From NCBI GenBank assembly GCA_934129785.1, contig CAKOWW010000003.1, forward strand, positions 1 through 64,000: a stretch of 64,000 nucleotides of DNA. The letters are read 5' to 3'. The DNA comes from an uncultured Clostridia bacterium (lineage in GTDB: Bacteria; Bacillota; Clostridia; TANB77; CAG-508). The notes beneath the pieces are model-generated. The model was not told the DNA's origin. It made no database searches and saw only the letters and a list, made by a program, of their open reading frames with translations. A program made the translations under genes and the position numbers. Position 1 is the first letter of the stretch. Every line of letters starts with the position of its first letter. Shown here piece after piece: positions 1 through 9,530 of this stretch.

Positions 1-50
1 GAAAAGTTATAATTTAATATATTAATGAAAATAAAGTGTTTAAATAAACA

Positions 51-88
51 AAAGCAGTATTGAAGTTAAATTTTGATACTGCTTTTTA
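51..88 (+). terminator. Intrinsic terminator of a gene left of the window
   Basis: A 9-bp inverted repeat (AAGCAGTAT / ATACTGCTT) is followed by a T-rich tail. No gene upstream of it is inside the window. The 194 bases from here to the next gene hold only an AT-rich leader; I see no convincing gene in them. Confidence 0.6.
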
Positions 89-282
89 TATGAAAAAAAC
101 TAAAGTATTTAACTTTAAGACTAGAAAAATGAAAAAAATATTAATTTTCCCCAAAACACTTGAAAATTATGTTAAGTTGTGCTACAATATATATTGTATA
201 GTTAATATACTATCTTATTTCATGCACTATTTAGTGCATCTTCCAAAATAACAGCAATAAGTAGAGACAGGAGGAAAAAATT

Positions 283-738
283 ATGGAAGAAAATAACAAA
301 TTAAACCCATCAGATTTCGTGTGGGGAGAATGGGAAGATTGGTCAAAAATGTCTGGAACCGATTGGATTAGAGGTTTCAGTTATGTGAGTGAATGGGATT
401 TTGAAATGTATCTTGAAAGAATTTATAGAGATATTTCAAGAAATTTTAATGTATCTTATAAAGAATTGAAAACATTAATTGAAAATGAAAATCAAGAATT
501 TTTTAACAGAAAAAAGGGAATATTTTATAATGGTCGTTCGTGGCGCAAGTATAGTGACGACTTGATAGCTCTTGAAGAAATACTAATGGTTCCAATTAAG
601 AGGAATAACAATCTAGAAAATTGTTTGCAAAACTTTGAAAAACTCTCCGATGAAGAAAAAATAAATTTTCTTAAAAAAATTGGAAAGATTAACATCGAAG
701 TATCGTTTTTGCATTCAGAAGAGGTTGAAAAAAAATAA
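283..738 (+). CDS. Hypothetical protein, 151 aa
   Basis: I do not recognise this family. The ORF starts with ATG behind a strong Shine-Dalgarno (GACAGGAGG, about 8 bases upstream) and has normal low-GC codon usage, so it is probably a real gene. The N-terminal third is acidic and tryptophan-rich (Trp residues near 14, 17, 20, 28 and 38), and the C-terminal half is Lys/Glu-rich and predicted helical. There is no signal peptide and no membrane segment, so it is likely cytoplasmic. It is monocistronic, closed by a terminator at 776-806. No function can be assigned. Confidence 0.7.
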   Translation: MEENNKLNPSDFVWGEWEDWSKMSGTDWIRGFSYVSEWDFEMYLERIYRDISRNFNVSYKELKTLIENENQEFFNRKKGIFYNGRSWRKYSDDLIALEEILMVPIKRNNNLENCLQNFEKLSDEEKINFLKKIGKINIEVSFLHSEEVEKK

Positions 739-775
739 CATTATCTGTACCTGAAAACAAAGGCCAATCTGATGA

Positions 776-806
776 TGAGGTGGAAAAATTTTCCGCCTCA
801 TTTTTC
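776..806 (+). terminator. Intrinsic terminator
   Basis: TGAGGTGGAAAA pairs with TTTTCCGCCTCA (one G-T pair) and is followed by TTTTT. It ends the transcript of the 151-aa gene. The remaining 170 bases up to the scpB promoter are AT-rich and show nothing else. Confidence 0.8.
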
Positions 807-974
807 CATTCTGTATTACCATACCAAAGTTTTTCAGCATAATTTTCATCATATATTTCAAAACAAGAATTTCATATTTTATAAAAACAATAAACTTATA
901 AACATAAATATAATTAAGCATATTTTTTACTTCATTATTAAAGGTATATTAATTTTTTTATTAAATAAAAAACA

Positions 975-1003
975 TTGACATACAAGTCATTTCGTGACAT
1001 AAT
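975..1003 (+). promoter_or_regulatory. Sigma-A-type promoter for scpB
   Basis: TTGACA, a 17-base spacer and CATAAT lie 37 bases upstream of the scpB start codon. Confidence 0.65.
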
Positions 1004-1039
1004 ATAAACACTGATTAATAAAATAAGAAGGGAAAATAA

Positions 1040-1657
1040 ATGGAAATAAGCCAAAAAAAAGGAATAATAGAAGCAATACTTTTTTCAGCAGGAAGACCAG
1101 TAAAAAGAAGTGACCTTATACTTGCACTAGAAATTTCACAAGAAGACTTAGAAAACCTAGTAGAAAATATGCAAGAAGAATACAAACAGGAAAATAGGGG
1201 AATTGAAATAATAAAAATGGAAGATTCATATCAATTATGCTCAAAAAAAGAATTATACTCATATATATACCCAGTGCTAGACAAAAGAAACAAACCAAGC
1301 CTTTCAAATGCAGCACTAGAAACACTTGCAATAGTTGCATACAATCCACAAATAACAAGAGCGGAAATAGAAGCAATAAGAGGAGTCTCAGCAGATGCAT
1401 GTGTATATAAGCTATTAGAATATGGATTAATAGAAGAGGCTGGAAAAATAGATTTACCAGGAAAACCAATGTCATATAAAACAACACCAGAATTTTTAAG
1501 AATGTTTGGATATTCATCATTAGACGAATTACCAGAATTACCAAGATACAAATTAGATGAAAATAAGCAAATAGTAATTGATGAATTAATTGAAGAAAAC
1601 TTAGAGGCTCCAATGCCCGAAAGGGAAGAGAAAAATGAAGAACAAATAAAAAAATAA
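1040..1657 (+). CDS. scpB: Segregation and condensation protein ScpB
   Basis: This is the kleisin-associated winged-helix subunit of the SMC-ScpA-ScpB condensin, which organises and segregates the chromosome. The 205-aa length is normal. It opens with the family's 'IIEAILFSAGRPV' block (residues 9-21) and contains 'ALETLAIVAYNPQITRAEIEAIRG' -type sequence around residues 92-115 and the later 'LPGKPMSYKTTPEFL' block, all diagnostic of ScpB. The tail is acidic and Lys/Glu-rich. Start ATG follows AAGAAGGG. scpA is not beside it in this window; the next gene is proS, 30 bases downstream and probably co-transcribed. Confidence 0.93.
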   Translation: MEISQKKGIIEAILFSAGRPVKRSDLILALEISQEDLENLVENMQEEYKQENRGIEIIKMEDSYQLCSKKELYSYIYPVLDKRNKPSLSNAALETLAIVAYNPQITRAEIEAIRGVSADACVYKLLEYGLIEEAGKIDLPGKPMSYKTTPEFLRMFGYSSLDELPELPRYKLDENKQIVIDELIEENLEAPMPEREEKNEEQIKK

Positions 1658-1687
1658 AATAGAAATAAATAGAAAAGAGGAATTTAT

Positions 1688-2968
1688 ATGAAATTATCAC
1701 AAACAGGGATGGGAACAGTAAAACTAAACAATATAGATGAAATGTATCCAGGACAAAGTATATTATTACAAACTGGACAATTAGTGCAATATGGAGCAGG
1801 ATTATTTGCATATAATACAGTTCCATTATTAGTTAGAAGAAAAGTAGAACAAATAATAGTTGAAACATTAAACAAATATGGTTGCATAGAAGTATTACTT
1901 CCAACACTACAACCAGACACAATTTGGAAAAACTCAGGTAGATATGATCACTATGTAAATGATGGAACAATGTTAATAACAGAATCAAACAAGGGTACAT
2001 TCTGTTTAGCTCCAACAGGAGAAGAAGCAATGGTAGAATTTGCTAGAGAAAAATTAAAATCTTACAAAAATTTACCAGCAACATATTATCAAATAGGAGA
2101 AAAATTCAGAAATGAAATTCGTACAAGAGGATATCTATTAAGAGGAAAATCATTCCCAATGCTTGATGCATATAGTTTTGATGAAAATGAAGAAAATATG
2201 GCAAAATCTTACGAAAATGTAAGAAAAGCATTTCTAGAAATATTTGAAAAAATAGGAATGAAAGTAATTCCAATAGTTGCAGATAATGGCGCAATGGGTG
2301 GAAAAAAATCAGAAGAATTCATGTTAATATCAAATCAAGGTGAAGACAAGATTTTATATAATGAAGAAACAGGAGTTGGACTAAACACAGAAATTCTAGA
2401 AAGAGAAGACTACAAAGAATATCTAAAAAATGAATATGGAATAGAAGACATATCAAATTTTAAAGAAATAAGAACAATGGAATTAGGACATATATTCCAA
2501 TTAGGAACAAGATATTCAGAAATGATGAATGGAACATTTACAAATAAAGACGGAAAAGAATCATTATATTATATGGGATGCTATGGAATTGGTGTAAGCA
2601 GAACTGTTGCAGCATTATATGAACAATGCTTAATAAATGATGCAAAATGGGGACCATGTGGATTTGTTTTACCAGAAAATATAGCACCATTTAAGGTACA
2701 AATAGTTCCAAAAATGGATAATGAAGAAAAAGTAGAAATGGCTAAAAAATTATACACAAAATTAAAAGAAAATGGTGTAGAAGCAATTTTAGATGATAGA
2801 GAAAATTTAAATATAGGAAGTAAAATAAAAGATTGTAAAGTTTTAGGAACTCCATACTTAGTAGTTTTAGGAGATAAAACAGAAGGAGAAAACCTTGAAT
2901 TAGAAAATATCAAAACAGGTGAAAAAGAGACAATTACAGTAGAAGAATTAATTAAAAAGTTAAAATAA
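1688..2968 (+). CDS. proS: Prolyl-tRNA synthetase (short form without editing insert)
   Basis: Class II aminoacyl-tRNA synthetase that charges tRNA-Pro with proline. At 426 aa it lacks the roughly 150-aa YbaK-like editing insertion found between motifs 2 and 3 in most bacterial ProS, so it is the compact type. Motif 2 is recognisable near residues 138-160 (KFRNEIRTRG...LLRGKSF), motif 3 near 298-306 (GCYGIGVSR), and the C-terminal 80 residues are the anticodon-binding domain. Start ATG follows AAAGAGGAA. It follows scpB closely and ends in a strong terminator. Motif 2 departs from the usual EIRPRFG/REFLMKD wording, so a divergent ProS is possible, but the assignment is secure. Confidence 0.92.
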   Translation: MKLSQTGMGTVKLNNIDEMYPGQSILLQTGQLVQYGAGLFAYNTVPLLVRRKVEQIIVETLNKYGCIEVLLPTLQPDTIWKNSGRYDHYVNDGTMLITESNKGTFCLAPTGEEAMVEFAREKLKSYKNLPATYYQIGEKFRNEIRTRGYLLRGKSFPMLDAYSFDENEENMAKSYENVRKAFLEIFEKIGMKVIPIVADNGAMGGKKSEEFMLISNQGEDKILYNEETGVGLNTEILEREDYKEYLKNEYGIEDISNFKEIRTMELGHIFQLGTRYSEMMNGTFTNKDGKESLYYMGCYGIGVSRTVAALYEQCLINDAKWGPCGFVLPENIAPFKVQIVPKMDNEEKVEMAKKLYTKLKENGVEAILDDRENLNIGSKIKDCKVLGTPYLVVLGDKTEGENLELENIKTGEKETITVEELIKKLK

Positions 2969-2972
2969 TAAG

Positions 2973-3012
2973 AAATGTCGCAAAGGAAAAAATCCAAATG
3001 CGACATTTTTTT
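2973..3012 (+). terminator. Intrinsic terminator after proS
   Basis: AAATGTCGCA pairs with TGCGACATTT across a 16-base loop and is followed by a T-run. Confidence 0.85.
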
Positions 3013-3100
3013 GAAATATAAAGAAGGATTTATGTAAAACATGTCGAATAATATAAATATGTGAATTTATTTAAAAATATAAAAGAAAGTGGGGAAATAA

Positions 3101-4892
3101 ATGCCAAGATATAGTGATGAAATCATAGATGAAGTAAGGCAAACAAATGATATAGTAGATATAATATCACAATATGTGCATTTAAAAAGAAGTGGAAGAA
3201 ATTTCTTTGGACTATGTCCATTTCACAACGAAAAATCACCTTCTTTTTCTGTCTCACCAGATAAACAAATATTCCATTGCTTTGGTTGTGGAGTAGGAGG
3301 AAATGTATTTACATTTTTAACAAAAATAGAAGGAATTAGCTTTGTAGAAGCAGTGCAAACACTAGCAGAAAGATCAAATATTCAATTACCAACACTAGCA
3401 AACAATGTAGATTCTGCAAAAGAAGAATTAAAAGCAAAAGTATTTAAAGTAAATGAATTTACAGCAAACTATTATCATGAAAAACTATACAAACCAGAAT
3501 CCAAAATAGCACAAGAATATATTAAAAAAAGAAAGTTAAGTAATGAAACACTAAAATCTTTTAAACTAGGATTCTCCGGAAATTTTGATGAACTATATAG
3601 AGCATTAAAAAAAGAAGGATTCCAAGACCCAGAAATACTAGAGTCAGGATTAGTAAATAGAAATGATAATGGAAAATACATAGACAGATATAGAAATAGA
3701 CTAATGTTTCCAATTTGTGATGCCAGAGGAAGAGTTATAGCATTTGGAGGAAGAGTTTTAGATGACTCAAAACCAAAATATATAAACTCACCGGAAAATG
3801 TTGTATACAGTAAAGGACGAAACTTATTTGGCTTAAATGTAGCAAAAAAAGGAGATATTCGTAAAAGATTATTGATAGTAGAAGGATATATGGATGTTAT
3901 TTCATTACATCAAAGAGGTATAACAAATGTAGTAGCGCCACTTCGGAACAGCATTAACACAGCAACAAGGTTGGTTACTTAGAAAAAATTCAGAACAAAT
4001 AGTTTTAAGTTTCGATTCAGATGAAGCAGGTTTAACTGCAAAAATAAGAGCATTAGACATTTTACAAAATATGGGGTGTGACATACGAATATTACAAATG
4101 GAAGGTGCAAAAGACCCTGATGAATATATAATAAAATATGGAAATGCAAGATTTCAAAACTTAGTAGAAAAAGCATTATCAGTAGTTGAATTTAAAGTAA
4201 AAATACTAAAAAGAAATCTTAACTTAGAAAACACAAATGACAAAATAAAATTTCTAAATGAAATAGCAAAATTAATATCAAAAGTAGAAAACACAATGGA
4301 AAGAGAAGTATATATTGAAAAAATATCACAACAATACGATATTTCAAAAGAAGCAATATATGCAGAAGTAAACAAATTAACATATCAAGAAAACAGACAA
4401 AACACAGAAAAAATATTAGACAAAGCAAAGCCAGTAATAAAACACCAAAAAATAGAAAAAGAAGAAATTCCAGAAAACATAAAAAGAAGAGAAAACACAA
4501 TATTGTCAATACTTTTAACAGGAGACATAAATATATTCAATATAATAAAAGCAAACATAAAAATTGAAGATTTTAAGGACAAAATAAATAGCAAAATTGC
4601 GAAAAAATTGTATGAAGAACTTGAAAAAGGAAATAGTAATATTAATGGAATAATTGACAATATGAGTGAAGAAGAACAAAATCACATAACTGCAATTATG
4701 GCAGATGACTATGAAATAGATGATGTAGAAAAAGCAATAGATGATATAATTCAAAGTTATGAGAAAGAAAAACTAAATGAAAGAAAATTTCAAATTTTAG
4801 AATTATTAGAAACTGAGATGGAAATATCAGAAAAAAAGGAATTAGAAAAAGAGCTAAGTAATATTATTATTAGGTTAGCAAAAATTAAGTAG
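3101..4892 (+). CDS. dnaG: DNA primase DnaG, with +1 frameshift at a CGG codon
   Basis: Primase makes the RNA primers for replication and is essential in bacteria. The first frame (from ATG 3101) carries the CHC2 zinc finger (C39, H42, C60, C63), the catalytic core and the TOPRIM Glu of EGYMD (E261). It would stop at 3980-3982. The second frame carries the TOPRIM Asp pair (FDSDEAG) and the helicase-binding C-terminal region to 4892. The frames join exactly if the C at 3944 is skipped: ...VVAPL-G-TALTQQ..., the family's conserved LGTALT block. The span minus one base encodes 596 aa, the usual DnaG length. In-frame the break appears as CTT CGG AAC. Catalysis needs both halves of TOPRIM, so neither fragment alone should work. 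It precedes rpoD by 14 bases, the classical macromolecular-synthesis order. Confidence 0.93.
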
Positions 4893-4906
4893 GGGTGAAT
4901 AATTAA

Positions 4907-6118
4907 ATGAAGGAAAAAACTACAGCAGAAGTAAAAAAAGAAAAATTTGAAAAAATTGAAAAAGCAAGAAAAATAGCAAAACAAAAGGTGGAAAAATCAA
5001 GAGAATTAGCAAATGCAGAAAAAGATACGAAAGAAAGCAAAATAAAAAATGAAAAAGTAGATAAAATCCTAAAAAAAGCAAAAGAGCAAGGAAAAATCAC
5101 TTATGGGGATTTAGCAAAAGAATTAGATGATGTAAATCCAGAACAAATAGACGAAGTATTTGATGCATTTGAAGAATTAGGTGTAAATTTATTAACAGAT
5201 GATGGAGAAGAAGAACCAGACATTGAAGATTTAAAAGAAGTAGAAGACCTAAAATTAGATGAAATAACAGAAAACACATATGAAGGAATAAATGTAGATG
5301 ATCCTGTTAGAATGTATTTAAGAGAAATTGGAAGAATACCATTATTAACATTTGATGAAGAATTAGACCTAGCAAAAAGAATATTAAATGGAGACGAAGA
5401 AGCAAAACAAAAACTTGCAGAATCAAACCTAAGACTAGTTGTAAGTATTGCTAAAAAATATGTAGGAAGAGGAATGTTATTCTTAGATCTAATTCAAGAA
5501 GGAAATATGGGATTAATAAAAGCAGTAGAAAAATTTGATTATACAAAAGGATTCAAATTTAGTACTTATGCAACATGGTGGATAAGACAAGCAATAACAA
5601 GAGCAATTGCAGATCAAGCAAGGACAATAAGAATACCAGTACACATGGTAGAAACAATAAATAAATTAATAAGAACTTCAAGACACTTATTACAACAATT
5701 TGGAAGAGAGCCAACGCCAGAAGAAATAGCTCAAGAAATGGAAATTCCTGTAGAAAAAGTAATGGAAATTCAAAAAATAGCTCAAGACCCTGTATCATTA
5801 GAAACACCAATAGGAGAGGAAGATGACAGCCATCTAGGAGACTTTATACAAGATGATGATAGTCCAGCTCCACATGATTCAGCAGCATACACATTATTAA
5901 AAGAACAATTAGAAGAAGTTATGAATACTCTAACACCAAGAGAAGCAAAAGTATTAAAACTAAGATTTGGATTAGAAGATGGTAAAGCGAGAACTTTAGA
6001 GGAAGTTGGTCGTGAGTTTGAAGTAACGCGTGAAAGAATAAGACAAATAGAAGCAAAAGCATTAAGAAAATTAAGACACCCAAGTAGAAGCAAAAAATTA
6101 AGAGACTATATGGGATAA
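4907..6118 (+). CDS. rpoD: Primary sigma factor RpoD (sigma-A)
   Basis: Housekeeping sigma factor that directs RNA polymerase to -35/-10 promoters. The protein has 403 aa: a Lys/Glu-rich N-terminal extension (1-45), a region 1.1-like segment, region 1.2 (DPVRMYLREIGRIPLLT), region 2 (LDLIQEGNMGLIKAVEKFDY; WWIRQAITRAI), region 3, and region 4 with the helix-turn-helix TLEEVGREFEVTRERIRQIE near the end. This is standard sigma-70 architecture. It sits directly behind dnaG. The promoters I read in this window (TTGACA / TATAAT with 17-base spacers) match its expected specificity. Confidence 0.97.
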   Translation: MKEKTTAEVKKEKFEKIEKARKIAKQKVEKSRELANAEKDTKESKIKNEKVDKILKKAKEQGKITYGDLAKELDDVNPEQIDEVFDAFEELGVNLLTDDGEEEPDIEDLKEVEDLKLDEITENTYEGINVDDPVRMYLREIGRIPLLTFDEELDLAKRILNGDEEAKQKLAESNLRLVVSIAKKYVGRGMLFLDLIQEGNMGLIKAVEKFDYTKGFKFSTYATWWIRQAITRAIADQARTIRIPVHMVETINKLIRTSRHLLQQFGREPTPEEIAQEMEIPVEKVMEIQKIAQDPVSLETPIGEEDDSHLGDFIQDDDSPAPHDSAAYTLLKEQLEEVMNTLTPREAKVLKLRFGLEDGKARTLEEVGREFEVTRERIRQIEAKALRKLRHPSRSKKLRDYMG

Positions 6119-6146
6119 TTATATTTTAATTAACACGGAGGAAAAA

Positions 6147-7211
6147 ATGAGCCGAATTATAGAGTATTTAAGTAATATAACATCACTACAAGTAATGGAT
6201 GTAGTTGTTGCTATTTGTATAATAATTTTATTTAAAATTTTTAGTCCAACAATAGCATATATTATAATTAGAATGTTTAAAATAAAGACTAAAAATAAAA
6301 AAACAATTAAAGAGAGTGCATTTTATAAGCCATTAGCAGTATTTTTTGCTATATTTGGAATATATATATCTGTACTATTTATAAGAGTGCCACTAAATAT
6401 AACAGATGAAGCTATGGTAATTGTAAGAAAAGGCTTCGAAATAGTTAGCGTCATGGCATTTGCAAAAGGATTAGCAGCAAGTTTTGAACCGAGATCATCA
6501 TTAGTGAGAAAAATGAAAGAAAAAACAAACAAAGATGTAGAAGATTCAATGTTTGAATTTATATTAAAATTAATAAGAGCTGGTATTTTCATTTTAGCTG
6601 CATTCATTGTGATTGTAATATTAGGTGTGAATTTAAGTAGCTTGGTTGCAGGATTGGGACTTGGAGGAGTTATATTTACACTTGCAGCTCAAGATACAGC
6701 AAAAAATCTTTTTGGTGGAATTGTAATATTTTTAGATAAACCATTTATTGTTGGTGACTGGATAGAAATGGCACCATATGAGGGAACAGTTGAAGATATA
6801 ACATTTAGAAGTACTCGTGTTCGTACATTTGAAAATTCAGTTGTTAATGTACCAAATTCTGTAATATCAAATTCATCAATAATAAACTGGAGCAAGATGG
6901 AAAAAAGGAGATATAAAACAAATCTATGTCTAGAATTAGATACACCATTAGAAAAATTAGATATTTTTCAAAAAAGAGTTCGAGAAATGTTGCAACAAAG
7001 AGAAGCTATTTATGATGAATCAATAATAGTAAAATTTGATGAAATAAAAGATAATGGAATAAATGTATTAGTATCAAGTTATACAGAGTCTGTTGATTAT
7101 ACAAGTTACTTATCTGAAAAGGAAAACATAAATCGTAAGATTATGAAAATATTAAGAGAAGAAAATATAGAATTGGCATATGACACAAAAACATTATATG
7201 TTAAACAATAA
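6147..7211 (+). CDS. Small-conductance mechanosensitive channel, MscS family
   Basis: Membrane channel that opens under tension to relieve osmotic down-shock. The 354-aa protein has N-terminal membrane segments near residues 15-35, 65-85 and 135-165. The last leads into the pore helix LVAGLGLGGVIFTLAAQDTAKNLFGG, the MscS signature, followed by the beta domain (GTVEDITFRSTRVRTFENSVVNVPNS) and an alpha/beta C-terminus. Start ATG follows ACGGAGGAA. It is 28 bases behind rpoD and is followed by a terminator, so it may be co-transcribed with dnaG-rpoD. Assigned to the family only, not to a specific subtype. Confidence 0.92.
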   Translation: MSRIIEYLSNITSLQVMDVVVAICIIILFKIFSPTIAYIIIRMFKIKTKNKKTIKESAFYKPLAVFFAIFGIYISVLFIRVPLNITDEAMVIVRKGFEIVSVMAFAKGLAASFEPRSSLVRKMKEKTNKDVEDSMFEFILKLIRAGIFILAAFIVIVILGVNLSSLVAGLGLGGVIFTLAAQDTAKNLFGGIVIFLDKPFIVGDWIEMAPYEGTVEDITFRSTRVRTFENSVVNVPNSVISNSSIINWSKMEKRRYKTNLCLELDTPLEKLDIFQKRVREMLQQREAIYDESIIVKFDEIKDNGINVLVSSYTESVDYTSYLSEKENINRKIMKILREENIELAYDTKTLYVKQ

Positions 7212-7212
7212 A

Positions 7213-7265
7213 AAAATGTTACTATATAAAACATAAATTTGCTTTTTATATGGTAACATTTTTTT
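7213..7265 (+). terminator. Intrinsic terminator after the MscS gene
   Basis: AAATGTTAC...ATATAAAA pairs with TTTTATATGGTAACATT and is followed by a T-run. Confidence 0.8.
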
Positions 7266-7326
7266 CACACTATAGACATAAAGCTGTTTTATAATGTATA
7301 ATGAAATAGATTAGGAGTGAGAAAAA

Positions 7327-8004
7327 ATGAACAATAATTGTATTTTAATTGTTGATGATGAGCTAAGAATGAGAAAATTAATAAAAGACTTTTTAATTGC
7401 AAGCGGATTTAGTATTTTAGAGGCAGAAGATGGAGAACAGGCTTTAGAAGTATTTGAAAAAGAAAAAAACAGAATAAATTTAATACTATTAGATGTAATG
7501 ATGCCAAAATTAGATGGTTGGTCTGTTTTAAGACAAATAAGACAAGAATCAAAAGTTCCAATAATAATGTTAACAGCAAGAGGAGAAGAACAAGACGAAT
7601 TATTTGGATTTGAGTTAGGTGTTGATGAATATATATCAAAACCATTTAGCCCTAAAATATTAGTAGCAAGAGTTGAAGCTATATTAAAAAGAACAAATCA
7701 ATCACAAAAAGAAATAAAGGAATATGATGGAATAGAAGTTGATAAAGAAGGTAGAACAATAAAGGTTGATGGAAAACAAATAGAACTAAGTTTGAGAGAA
7801 TATGAATTATTAATGTATTTGCTAGACAATGAAAATATAGCACTATCAAGAGATAAAATACTAAATAATGTTTGGAATTATGATTATTATGGAGATTCGA
7901 GAACAATTGATAGTCATATAAAAAAAATCAGACATAAACTAGGTAAAAAAGGAAAATACATAAAAACAATAAGAGGTATAGGGTATAAGTTCGAAGTAAA
8001 ATAA
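7327..8004 (+). CDS. Two-component response regulator, OmpR/PhoB family
   Basis: DNA-binding output protein of a two-component system. The 225-aa sequence has a receiver domain (about 1-118) with the acidic pocket DDE near residues 11-13, the phospho-acceptor Asp at residue 56 (LLDVMMP), Thr near 82 (MLTARG) and Lys near 104 (KPFSP). The winged-helix effector domain (about 128-223) contains the typical RTIDSHIKKIRHKLG recognition region. Start ATG follows TTAGGAGTGAG. The partner histidine kinase starts 14 bases downstream. The signal sensed cannot be told from sequence. Confidence 0.95.
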   Translation: MNNNCILIVDDELRMRKLIKDFLIASGFSILEAEDGEQALEVFEKEKNRINLILLDVMMPKLDGWSVLRQIRQESKVPIIMLTARGEEQDELFGFELGVDEYISKPFSPKILVARVEAILKRTNQSQKEIKEYDGIEVDKEGRTIKVDGKQIELSLREYELLMYLLDNENIALSRDKILNNVWNYDYYGDSRTIDSHIKKIRHKLGKKGKYIKTIRGIGYKFEVK

Positions 8005-8018
8005 AAGGAAGTAAAAAA

Positions 8019-9518
8019 ATGAATACAAAACAAAATCCATTAAAATCAGTAAGAGTAAAACTATTTGCTACAATTTCAATTGTTATTGTATCAATAATTG
8101 TTTTCCTAATTGTAGTAAATAACTTTGTACTTGGTCAATTTTATTTATATACAAAAAGGCAAACTCTAAAATCAGTGTACCAAATTGTTAATGATTATTA
8201 CAATGATGAACAAGATGGAAGCTTAGAAACAAAGCTAGAACAAATAGCAATACAAAATAATTTTGATATATTAATAAGAAATAATCAAAATACAAATGTA
8301 TATACATCAAATAAAAACTTTTATGCAACATATGGACAAATGAATGAAATGACAAGTAGATTAAATACAGGAGATGGAAAACTTATAGAACAAGGCAACA
8401 AGTTTGTTATAAAAGAAATAACAGATAGCAAAAATAAAATGACATATGTGTTATTGGCATCAACATTAGACAATGGATATTTACTATATATAAGAATATC
8501 AATTACATCAATACAAGAGAGTGTAAAGATATCAAATGAATTTTTATATTTAATGGCAGGTTTTGCAATATTAATTGCTGCATTAATAGTTTCATATGTA
8601 TCAAGAAGATTTACAGATCCAATATTGGAATTGAATGCAATAGCAAAGAAAATGGCTAATCTAGACTTTAGCCACAAATATAGAATAACAGATGCTGACG
8701 ATGAAATAAACAATTTAGGAAAAAGCATAAATATGATGTCAGATAAGCTAGAAAGAACGATAAAACAATTAAGAAATACAAATATTGAATTAGAAAAAGA
8801 TATAGAAGAAAAATCAAAAATAGATGAAATGAGAAAAAGCTTTATTTCAGATGTATCACATGAATTAAAAACTCCAATAGCGCTAATACAAGGGTATAGC
8901 GAAGGATTACTAGAAAATGTAAATACAGATGAAGAAAGCAAAAAAATCTATGCAGAAGTAATTTTGGATGAAACAAATAAAATGGATAAATTGGTAAAAC
9001 AATTGTTAGAACTTATGAAACTTGAATATGGAAAAAGAGAGTTTAATGATACTAAATTCAATATTGTTGAAGTAGAAAAGGAAGTTATTAGAAAATCTGA
9101 GGTTATGATAAAAGAAACAGGAGCAAAAATTGACCTAGAATCATCAGATGAAATTAATGTTTTTGCAGATGATTTTTATATTGAACAAGTTGTAGGAAAT
9201 TATATGACAAATGCAATAAAACATGTAAAAGAAGTTAATGGAAGAAAAGAAATAATAATAAAAAACGAAGTTGACGTTGAAAAAAATCTGGTTAGAATTA
9301 GTGTGTTTAACACAGGTGATAATATTCCTGAAGAACACCTTGCTAGAATTTGGAATAGATTTTATAAAATAGATTCTTCTAGAAATAGACAAAAGGGTGG
9401 AACAGGAATTGGACTTTCTTTTGTTAAGGCAATTATGAATAATTATGGTAATAATTATGGAGCTATTAATAAAGAAGATGGTGTAGAATTTTATTTCGAT
9501 TTGGAATTGAAGCTATAA
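8019..9518 (+). CDS. Sensor histidine kinase (HAMP, HisKA, HATPase)
   Basis: Membrane kinase paired with the upstream response regulator. The 499-aa protein has TM1 near residues 14-38, an extracellular sensor domain of about 140 residues, TM2 near 182-200, a HAMP linker (about 200-255), the HisKA dimerisation domain with phospho-acceptor His281 in SDVSHELKTP, and the ATPase domain with an N-box (NYMTNAIKH), G1 (FNTGDNIP) and G2 (GGTGIGLSF). Architecture and length are typical of WalK/PhoR-like kinases; the sensor domain is not recognisable to me, so the ligand is unknown. No terminator is obvious; a large palindrome begins 12 bases after the stop codon. Confidence 0.94.
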   Translation: MNTKQNPLKSVRVKLFATISIVIVSIIVFLIVVNNFVLGQFYLYTKRQTLKSVYQIVNDYYNDEQDGSLETKLEQIAIQNNFDILIRNNQNTNVYTSNKNFYATYGQMNEMTSRLNTGDGKLIEQGNKFVIKEITDSKNKMTYVLLASTLDNGYLLYIRISITSIQESVKISNEFLYLMAGFAILIAALIVSYVSRRFTDPILELNAIAKKMANLDFSHKYRITDADDEINNLGKSINMMSDKLERTIKQLRNTNIELEKDIEEKSKIDEMRKSFISDVSHELKTPIALIQGYSEGLLENVNTDEESKKIYAEVILDETNKMDKLVKQLLELMKLEYGKREFNDTKFNIVEVEKEVIRKSEVMIKETGAKIDLESSDEINVFADDFYIEQVVGNYMTNAIKHVKEVNGRKEIIIKNEVDVEKNLVRISVFNTGDNIPEEHLARIWNRFYKIDSSRNRQKGGTGIGLSFVKAIMNNYGNNYGAINKEDGVEFYFDLELKL

Positions 9519-9530
9519 TTTAATGAAACT

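Noticed and set aside
60..251. 63-aa ORF at the left edge
   Set aside because: It starts inside a terminator hairpin, has no ribosome-binding site and has no recognisable domain.
1658..1687. T-box riboswitch in front of proS
   Set aside because: The scpB-proS gap is only 30 bases and contains no T-box sequence or specifier stem.
1116..1826. 236-aa minus-strand ORF rich in Leu/Phe/Ile opposite scpB
   Set aside because: It is an antisense shadow of an A-rich gene; scpB and proS are well conserved on the other strand, and there is no Shine-Dalgarno. Many similar minus-strand ORFs in the window were dropped for the same reason.
3930..3960. prfB-like programmed frameshift with internal Shine-Dalgarno and slippery codon
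   Set aside because: No stop codon at the shift, no Shine-Dalgarno at a fixed distance upstream, no common slippery P-site codon (CTT, ATT, CTT, ACA), and no downstream pseudoknot that I can see.
3944..3982. Ordinary pseudogene explanation for dnaG (and truA)
   Set aside because: Both are core genes with otherwise intact, conserved sequence after the break, and all four interrupted genes carry the identical extra-C-before-Gly change. Random decay would not produce one repeated signature. Sequencing error is not excluded and is listed as a refuting test.
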